From Stachybotrys elegans (taxonomy: Eukaryota; Ascomycota; Sordariomycetes; Hypocreales; Stachybotryaceae): 64,000 nt of DNA. Below are positions 57,228-64,000 of the stretch, piece after piece. The stretch spans positions 1,612,001 to 1,676,000 of the forward strand of contig JAGPNK010000003.1 of the NCBI GenBank assembly GCA_020746835.1, in the 5' to 3' direction. The notes under the pieces are model-generated. The model saw only the letters and a list, made by a program, of their open reading frames with translations, was not told the DNA's origin and ran no database searches. The position numbers were made by a program, and so were the translations under genes. How positions within the stretch are numbered: the first letter of the stretch is position 1; the number at the start of each line of letters is the position of its first letter.

Positions 57228-57721
57228 TCCAATGAGATTACGGAGTGGCTTTGGTGGGAGCGATGATGCTGATGCCGAATGACGGCCTTGATGAGTGAGC
57301 GTCAATGCGGCGCGGGTTTGTTGTTTTGGAGGGAGCATCCGGGCTTATCTTATCAGTGGATGAATCCAACAATGCAAGTGGAAGGAAGCCTGGGGCACTC
57401 CAACACCTGCCTTATCTGCTCATCGTATTTCTGAGGATAGAAAAATACTTCTTTACCTATTTATTTCTCGGGCTGTCTTCCTTCAATCTCCCAGGCACAA
57501 TCTCGAGCTGCCATATCCCAGCCAGGCCACCAGAAGACACGTTCAATAACATCGGAAAACAGCTACAATGACACAGTCAAGTCGCGCAAACTTGGCAGCA
57601 CTTTCATACACTGCATAGCATATATACATCAGATTCCACAGTCCACGGAGCGCACACTCTATGTCTACACCTCCTGTGCGACCGCCCACCCCCCCGAGGC
57701 ACAGTGATGCTGATACTGCAT
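57228..57721. other. Upstream region of the carboxypeptidase
   Basis: 494 nt with no gene; promoter and leader of the carboxypeptidase plus the AA9 gene 3' region. An alternative in-frame carboxypeptidase ATG at 57338 would add 37 residues before the signal peptide and is disfavoured. Confidence 0.4.
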
Positions 57722-58501
57722 CTATCGCATGGGCGTGCAGTCGCCGTCGCTGGTGCGGCCAGCAGGGTTGGGAGTGTGGTCCTCGCATTGGCCGGGCCAG
57801 ACGGCAGGGCCGGGGGAGCCGTAGCTCTGAGGCGGCGGCCAGTAGATGTTGATGAGGATACCAGCCTCGCGGCCGGTGTAGAAGCCCGGGATCCTGACGG
57901 TGGGCGAGGGGGTGCCGTTGCCGTTGCCCGTGACGCGGATCTGGGCGCAGCCCATGTAGAACTGGGCGCCGCCGAAGGTGCCAGCGCCGTGCAGGCCAAT
58001 GTGCTCGGGGCGCACGAGGTAGTCGCCCGCAGGGAGGTTCTGGGGGAGCGTGAAGGAGAAGTTGGTGATGCCCTGGCTGTTGGGGAACGAGGCCCAGCTC
58101 AGGCCCGTGTTGGGGTCGATGCGGTCCGTCGTCAGGGCGTAGACCTTGAACCACTCGCCGTCTCCGAGGTAGTCGGAGGCGGACACTCCGCTGGGGGCCT
58201 TGCTCATGTACACGTACAAAGGGCCAGGGTGGCCGAGGTTGGCGTTGACGTTGAAGCCGATCTGGGCGCCGGGAGCCACCGTGTAGGTCTTGGTGGCGGC
58301 GCGGGAGTCGGCGTCGTTGCCGCCCACGTTGCAGATCATGTTGGGCGACGAGGCATTCTCGACGGGCGAGTTGGAGTTCTTGACGCGGCGCACATACTCA
58401 TAAGGCCCGGTGGACTGGCCGTTGACAATGAGAGACTCAAAGTTGTAGTGCGCAAAGGCCGGAGCCACAGCCGCAAGGGCAACGAGGAGAGACGACTTCA
58501 T
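57722..58501 (-). CDS. AA9 lytic polysaccharide monooxygenase
   Basis: Single exon of 259 residues with a signal peptide of 17 residues (AVAPAFA) cleaved before His18, which becomes the copper-binding N-terminal histidine of the histidine brace. The second brace histidine is His91 in NLGHPGPLYVYMS, and the axial tyrosine is Tyr182 in AQFYMGCAQI. The second-sphere motif RPEHIGLHGAG is present. Cysteine pairs at 57/185 and near the C-terminus are consistent with disulfides. There is no cellulose-binding module. Known enzymes oxidatively cleave cellulose or hemicellulose outside the cell. It lies next to a secreted carboxypeptidase on the same strand. Confidence 0.95.
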   Translation of the reverse strand: MKSSLLVALAAVAPAFAHYNFESLIVNGQSTGPYEYVRRVKNSNSPVENASSPNMICNVGGNDADSRAATKTYTVAPGAQIGFNVNANLGHPGPLYVYMSKAPSGVSASDYLGDGEWFKVYALTTDRIDPNTGLSWASFPNSQGITNFSFTLPQNLPAGDYLVRPEHIGLHGAGTFGGAQFYMGCAQIRVTGNGNGTPSPTVRIPGFYTGREAGILINIYWPPPQSYGSPGPAVWPGQCEDHTPNPAGRTSDGDCTPMR

Positions 58502-59245
58502 CTTTTGTAGGAAAGGACCGCGGTCTGTCTCTCAAGATGGAAGTTTGGATATGCGTGTGTCCAAGGGGGAAGCAAGGCTGTAGATCTCTGGTGATATGTG
58601 GCCTCTTTTATACCCCGAGCCAACCTCCCAAGGGGCCAAGCGGATGGACGGACATCGTGAGATCGCCCGCGCAGCGTTTCTGCATTGAATCCGGCATTCC
58701 ATGGCCCGCGTACCGACGCAATCCCACGCGCCAAGACCCTGCTGAAGCCAGGACAAGCTTTCCCGCGGCCCAATGAGGGCGCCGGGCTCCATCCCGCAGC
58801 ATTCGAACATGCCGGCAACCTCTCAGGCCTATTGGACGTAACAAAACCACGCCCTCGCTTCCACCACGGCCAAGCCTCGTTGACGCTCTTGGCATGAACT
58901 GTCGTTCCCGTCCAACCCTAATTTGTCCTCCTATTATGCGCCGATGTGCTCTTGTTCTATTGGTGGATGGAGTCGCGGCCCGAGTCCGTCAGGACGGAGC
59001 GTGAATCCCCGAATGTCTATCTGGTGAAGGAGCCTTGCTATCCGCAAAACAAACGCAGAAGGCCTAGGAATTCAGTCTGATGTTATTTTTCCATGTGGGT
59101 ATGGACCATTGAACAACTACAGGCTGCTCCAACGTCTAACATGAACTGCAGAGAAGCCAGCAAGGTATGAAGAACCGATAACTGGAAGAGCAGCAAGTGA
59201 ATCCCCTAACAAAAAAGAAAGAAAAAACAGAAAATGTAAAAAGAA
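58502..59245. other. AA9 promoter and HET 3' region
   Basis: 744 nt with no supported gene. It contains the TATA-like element described separately; the left end is the AA9 leader. Confidence 0.4.
58605..58612 (-). promoter_or_regulatory. TATA box of the AA9 gene
   Basis: TATAAAAG on the minus strand lies 104 nt upstream of the AA9 start codon, at the usual distance for a strongly inducible fungal secreted-enzyme gene. Confidence 0.5.
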
Positions 59246-61249
59246 TCAGCACAGCTCAAACACGCGCTCCTCGACGCTTCCAGCAATCACCGCTTCACCA
59301 TCCATCACGCCGTGGATGTAGGCACTCCCTACAACCTCATAACGTCCTTCGGCCTGCGGACGCAGCACAACAGGCACCTGACAACCGTACAAAATAACCA
59401 CCACATCTCCAGCCTCGGCCTGGTATGGCCCCAGGCCCATTTGGCCATCGATTGTCTTGACAAAAGTGCGGTTGATGATGGCCTGAGTCATGGAGCCCAG
59501 GAAGCGCCCCGTCCGTGACTGGAAAATCTCCAGCTTTACATGATCCGGCAGATTTCTGTCCGGCAAGCCTTCCAGGCCAAAGAACATGCGACTCTGGAAT
59601 CTCATGTCAGCGGGTGCAGGTCGGATGTCGTCCTCTCCCATTCCTTGGATCCCTCGGTCCGCAACGAGGCTTCTCCAAAAGGCATCATAGACCTCCTCGT
59701 CGTTTGCTATCGGGGCCACGAAGCTTCGAAGACCATTGATGAATTCTTGGTGCCCGGACCGCTGAGCCAAGTCCATAGGGCCAGACAATGCAGTTCCCAT
59801 TTCTGTGCCCTCAATCCATGGCCCTATGACAACGTCCAAAGTCCCGATTTCAATACCGCGAGCCCTCAACAGTCCTTTGGGAATATCAAAGACGACATCG
59901 TCTGCACGCCGAGTGGCACATGCATTGTACGCCGCGATGTTGTGTTCGCCCTGAAGTATCAACTCGTGCGCATAGTGCTCTCTATGTAGTTCTGGTGTCC
60001 AAGTCGGTCCAAATCTACACTTGGTGCTGCGATTCGAGCATATTGTCTCAAGACTCTTGTCTCGGACCACGTAGAACCGCACGTAGTCCATCAGCATCTC
60101 CGATGTTGATTTCCGGTAAGACGGCTTGACAGCCTGGTCACTTTCCTCTACTAGGCCCAGGAGCGCATATATCTTGTCGTGGTCCTTGGAAGCCTCGAAC
60201 CTCCAAGTCACAGTCTGTAGCCAGGGGAGGCGCGGCTTTGCTCTGACTGGATTTGCTGCCCAGACGACCTGACACATGGACAGCCCAGGGGGGTGGCCTC
60301 GCCCACGAAGAAGCATCGACTTCAGAGGCTCATGCATATCACCCTGGACCGATGTCAGAGGACTGCTCTGCTGTGGCATGACAAGGGCGAGAAGTCCCGT
60401 GCAAGCCATCTCGAATACACCTTTGTCAATGTGTTGCCTCCCGCAAATGATTTTGCAAGGCTTAGCGTCCATGCCTCTGCCACGGACGGCAAGTTCCTGG
60501 ATGACCCAGACACGAGACCAGTATGGGCGCTCAAGAAACTCCCATACGCAGTCCCAATTCTGGGACTCCAGCGGAAACCCATGTCCTTCTATGAGATCAT
60601 GCATGGAGCTATATTGTGGGTTTGGGTCCTGCATATGTGCATCTATAGCATCGTCGTGGTCCACACACCACTTCCCGAAGGCGTTGAGGATACGCAAGGC
60701 CTCGTGGCTTGTAGGGGCCTCAACGCCAGTCCAAGCAAGCACGTCTGATGCCCCTGTGTATATGGTGTTCATCTTCAAGAGCTGCGCCTCCTTTTCATCT
60801 TGGTGAGCCCGGTCTTGGTTGATGCACAGCGAATCAGTCCACAGGATCCGAGGTGCCGAGGGATGCCGTAGATATCGCAAAGCGACTTCCAGATTCTCTG
60901 TGATGGCGTGTTGGCAATTTTCGAGCCATATGTCCTTCCGTTTGTTTTCGTCTCCCCATGCATACGATATGGCCTCATACTCTGGCGCCGTATCAAAGGC
61001 AGCGTGCTTGAGTTTACAGCGAATTTCGGCGTCCCATGGACCCGGCTCCAGGATCAGGAGCCGAAAATCCTCGCCATGCTGCGTGTTGAGTGGCCGATAC
61101 CGAAAGTTGCTGCTGGAGAAGCCAAGGCGACGGCGGGCTCGAAGCAGTCTCACTTTGGACGTATAATACCATTGAGGCATGATGACTTGGAGACACAAAT
61201 CTTTCTTACCTTGCCCTTCTTTGACATTTTGTTGGGACACGAAGCTCAA
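59246..61249 (-). CDS. HET-domain (heterokaryon incompatibility) protein
   Basis: Single frame, 667 residues from 61249 or 644 from the in-frame ATG at 61180. The HET domain is evident around residues 50-200: FRLLILEPG, then YEAISYAWGDENKR, a core hallmark, ITENLEVALRYLR, and RILWTDSLCINQ, another hallmark, followed by the conserved MNTIYTGASDVLAWTG. The C-terminal 400 residues are helical with no named domain; near the end is the G-rich D-V-V-V-I-L-Y-G-C block often seen after HET domains. Such proteins trigger cell death after incompatible fusion or act in immune-like recognition. There is no partner gene (for example NACHT/NB) in the window. Confidence 0.9.
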   Translation of the reverse strand: MSFVSQQNVKEGQGKKDLCLQVIMPQWYYTSKVRLLRARRRLGFSSSNFRYRPLNTQHGEDFRLLILEPGPWDAEIRCKLKHAAFDTAPEYEAISYAWGDENKRKDIWLENCQHAITENLEVALRYLRHPSAPRILWTDSLCINQDRAHQDEKEAQLLKMNTIYTGASDVLAWTGVEAPTSHEALRILNAFGKWCVDHDDAIDAHMQDPNPQYSSMHDLIEGHGFPLESQNWDCVWEFLERPYWSRVWVIQELAVRGRGMDAKPCKIICGRQHIDKGVFEMACTGLLALVMPQQSSPLTSVQGDMHEPLKSMLLRGRGHPPGLSMCQVVWAANPVRAKPRLPWLQTVTWRFEASKDHDKIYALLGLVEESDQAVKPSYRKSTSEMLMDYVRFYVVRDKSLETICSNRSTKCRFGPTWTPELHREHYAHELILQGEHNIAAYNACATRRADDVVFDIPKGLLRARGIEIGTLDVVIGPWIEGTEMGTALSGPMDLAQRSGHQEFINGLRSFVAPIANDEEVYDAFWRSLVADRGIQGMGEDDIRPAPADMRFQSRMFFGLEGLPDRNLPDHVKLEIFQSRTGRFLGSMTQAIINRTFVKTIDGQMGLGPYQAEAGDVVVILYGCQVPVVLRPQAEGRYEVVGSAYIHGVMDGEAVIAGSVEERVFELC

Positions 61250-61887
61250 ATATTACGCAAAGCATTCAGCTGAGGCTGAGAGCTGATAAGCTGTCCACGT
61301 GGTGAATTGAGTATGCCGTTCAGCTCTGTTGGTGCTTGGCCAATTATCACCCCATGATATGCTTACCGAAACTATAAATGCCTGAAGTGATTTCAACCTT
61401 GTCTCCATTTCAGCAGGTAGATGGTAGCCATGAAGGGCGATTGACTTGAATCCATCGTACATCTAAAGCGATGATACATGTGGATTATGTTATCAAGTAT
61501 TTCTAATTATCAGCAGAAGCATTTCCTTGCATTACTCATGTTGTTTTGACGATGAGGTCATCACTTAATAATTCAACCGAGAGCTTCACTACCAAGGTCG
61601 CCGAGCTGTCCCCTGTCCTGACAGCATGACAGATTTGGTACCGACGGTCCATAGCGACAAGGTCTTGGGTCCCCGGTTCACTTAATTTGGATGGGTATGT
61701 AGGATTCTGGGCCCTGCTGTGGGAAGATTTCCAAATGCAGCCAAGTCGGCGATTATGGAGAACGAAGGCCGTATTTTGAAACATGCCATTGTACATACTG
61801 TTTCTACAGTTGGAGCTTTTTTAGCATGCTATTCCCCCACTAATAGAGTGAGCTAGATAAGTCCTACCTTCTTTCTGCACTGGCATG
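61250..61887. other. Intergenic region between HET and acetylglutamate kinase genes
   Basis: 638 nt, AT-rich. I searched all frames for the missing reductase half of ARG5,6 and found nothing with dinucleotide-binding or reductase features; only short frames. Confidence 0.5.
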
Positions 61888-63468
61888 TCAAGAGATAAAA
61901 TTCTTATAGATAGGAACAAGGGCTTCAGAGCTGGGATCCTCAATGCCGTAGTGGAACAGAACGCTACCGTTGCCGTTCTTGAAGGTACCGTCCGCCTTCT
62001 CAAAGTACCAAGTCAGGTTCTCATCATCTTCGCGAATGGTCCATGTAAGGCTAGGATAATCCTTCTTGATTGCAGTGAAGATGTCCTCGGGGATGTTGGT
62101 CAACCACCCAGACTGAGCAATGGCCAGTTTGGAAAGAGTAGGGACAGAGGAGTGGGGGCCGGCGGGTTCCACAATTGCGAGACATTGCATAGTATCGTCG
62201 TAGTATGCAGTGAAAGGGCTCTCCTTGAGGTAGTTGAGAAACTGGTCGACGTTAGTCTCGGAGTCGAGACCCTCGTGACGGACTAGGGTCTCTTTCAATT
62301 TGTCAAGATCCTCAATCTGGGAGAGAGAGGTGACCCTTTTGATAGTAGTGCCCCTACGAATCAGCGTGCCAGCTCCCGAGTCGGCTGAGGATTTGTTAAT
62401 ACGATTGCGCCCCACATACGGCTCCACCCCACATGCGGGTTATGTCAGCGGTGGGGCAGCACTTACTGAATAGCTCCCGTTGTAGATCGCTCGGATGTAT
62501 GATCGCGACGCTGGACGTACGAGGGAGTGACTTCAAAATTTCGGCAGCTTGCTTCACCTTTAGCCTTTTGCCGTATTTCATCCAGGGAAGCTTCATGAGA
62601 TCGTCATATTCCTGATCCAGGTTGATAAGGCTAATCTTCTGCCCCTCGCCATTGAATAGACCGCCAGCCTCTGAGAGAAAAATAATTTTCAGTGGGGCAA
62701 GGGCAAGGGCGAGCTCGGCCGCGGCGACATCGGCGTTGACGTTGAGGAGGTAACCATCCTCGGACTCAGCCATAGAGTTAAGGATAGGTATATATCCAGC
62801 CTCAATGGATTGTTGAATAGCGTCTGTATTGACCTTTGTGATGTTGCCAACGTACTGCCACTTTTCCTTATCAAGGTAATCGGCTTGGAAAACACCTTGG
62901 AGGGACCGAGTGGCCACGCCAAGCTCATCCAAGCGCTTAACCAGCTTAAGGTTCTCCTCGAGGAAGAGCTTCCGGGCAATACCTAACGTCTTAGCATCAG
63001 TAACCCTGATACCCTCCTCGAACTGTGGTTCCACGCCGGCGTCTAGAAGCAGCTGGTTGAGCTGGGGTCCAGCGCCGTGAATGATCACTGGGTATAGGCC
63101 TAGCTCGAACAGGAGAGCAAAACTTCGGCAGAGCTCATCGAGGTTATCTCTAAGCAATGCCCCCCAACTTTGACGACAGCGAATTTTTGTGAGGAAACGG
63201 ACGAGAATAGCTTGAGGTACTGCTGGCCTTCGCGCCGACTACCGATGCTCTTGATGGTCTCGGCAATAATCTCGCGGGTTCGATCTGGGGGCTTGGCGAG
63301 GACTCTCGAGGACAGGCTAAACGCACGGGCGGGGGCGAGGTCGTAACTCCGGCTGGCCGTCGTGATCTTGGGACTCGTTGTGGCCACCGCGGCGCCGGGC
63401 AATCGAGAGCCAGCTCGGCGGGCACCGGCCCTGAGGGCGACAGTGGCAGAGAGCATTCGATGAGGCAT
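61888..63468 (-). CDS. Acetylglutamate kinase with NAT-like domain, frameshifted, lacking the reductase
   Basis: Mitochondrial-type N-terminus (MPHRMLSATVALRAG), then the kinase: KFAVVKVGG, LYPVIIHGAGPQLNQLL, NVNADVAAAELALAL and a final DSGAGTLIRRG, which spans an 82-nt intron (62385-62466). The DUF619/NAT-like domain (TAYYDDTMQCLAIVEP, GWLTNIPEDIF, LTWYFEKADG) ends at ALVPIYKNFIS followed by a stop. Fungal ARG5,6 (arg-6) polyproteins continue here with N-acetyl-gamma-glutamyl-phosphate reductase; it is absent. In addition, after KVGG the frame is broken: 6 G (plus-strand C 63160-63165) where one more base is needed to continue ALLRDNLDELC. Known role: second step of arginine synthesis in the matrix. 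Start at 63468 or 63456 is uncertain. Confidence 0.8.
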
Positions 63469-63483
63469 GATCTCTATGGCCAA

Positions 63484-64000
63484 ATTGAGTGAGGTCGACG
63501 TATGTGGTGATGGGAATGGAGGGAAAGGCGAAAGGACGACTCTGAGTCGTTGGAGTTGGCCGGAAGAATTTGCATGCAGTGCCGCTGCACGTAGTTAAGT
63601 GGGGCTACCAAGCCACCTGAGTGTTCCGTACCTAGTAGATAAGATAAGGTACCTACAGCTACATTGTAGATCCTGGATCCTCGAGAAATTGGTGGCCTTT
63701 GCAACCTCGATCTGGGTGGAGCTACTACACACGCAGGCCGCAAGACATCGTTCCTACGGCATGTCAACGTTCGTCATGGACTTGCGGTATCATCGCTCAA
63801 GTCATTTCAGCACTATAACCTCGACAAACTACGTGAGTACATCTCACACTGTGAAGGTCTTATCCCATGCTTACTTAGTGCCTGCTAGGTCGCATGGACT
63901 ATTGCGGTGTGCTGGTATACCCGAAAGCTCGTTGATGATCCTGATGAACAGTCGCGGCAAATCCTTCTGCACCCTTTGCGGAGCAGAGGCAGATGGCCAG
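63484..64000 (+). other. Upstream region; possible first exon of a rightward gene
   Basis: Contains the promoter of the kinase gene. On the plus strand, a donor-like GTGAGTAC (about 63832) and an acceptor after CTGCTAG (about 63889) flank a 57-nt candidate intron. The sequence to the window edge stays open in two frames, including one with a CxxC pair (FCTLCGAE). Evidence is too thin to call a gene. Confidence 0.15.

Noticed and set aside
1..64000. Secondary metabolite cluster or operon-like grouping
   Set aside because: The Zn2Cys6 factor, SDR and HET genes are scattered among housekeeping genes and no synthase core gene is present.

Overview
This window is nuclear DNA of a filamentous ascomycete (Pezizomycotina, most likely Sordariomycetes). 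The evidence is short GT-AG introns (about 45-200 nt), GC-rich third positions, pyrimidine-rich leaders, monocistronic genes on both strands, a HET-domain gene, an AA9 lytic polysaccharide monooxygenase, a Zn2Cys6 regulator and a fungal-type ARG5,6-like kinase. I cannot fix the species. I support 25 protein genes (exon joins checked for phase by hand), one probable gene relic and several candidate regulatory or repeat elements. No tRNA, rRNA, CRISPR array or intact transposon was seen.

Left third (1-25 kb): a Sec14-type lipid transfer protein, an MDP1-like HAD phosphatase, a Pom33/TMEM33 membrane protein, a PTEN-type phosphoinositide phosphatase, a Zn2Cys6 factor, then about 3.8 kb with no supported gene. 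It continues with a three-exon short-chain dehydrogenase, a CTK2-like cyclin, a 50-aa secreted-type peptide, a palmitoyl-protein thioesterase and an L1-domain ribosome biogenesis protein. Two genes here, Sec14 and PTEN, act on phosphoinositides, but no operon-like logic is implied.

Middle third (25-48 kb): a Tos4-like FHA protein, a 101-aa conserved-looking protein, a 1203-aa presumably mitochondrial protein built on about 17 tandem 28-30-residue repeats, the 1626-aa listerin (Ltn1) ubiquitin ligase, a CDK-like kinase with a degenerate active site, the endocytic F-BAR/muHD protein Syp1, a probable alcohol dehydrogenase relic, and Tam41 CDP-diacylglycerol synthase.

Right third (48-64 kb): Mad1 spindle checkpoint protein, an orphan gene, an F-box/2EXR-like gene, an 89-aa three-exon protein, a secreted S10 serine carboxypeptidase, an AA9 LPMO, a HET-domain protein and an acetylglutamate kinase. 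The right end looks more accessory. The carboxypeptidase and the acetylglutamate kinase each carry an apparent one-base loss in a 6-base homopolymer. The acetylglutamate kinase also lacks the reductase half normally fused to it in fungi.

Most worth a second look: the orphan, reductase-less acetylglutamate kinase, the tandem-repeat mitochondrial protein, the kinase with altered catalytic residues, the tandem splice acceptors, and the unannotated small peptides.
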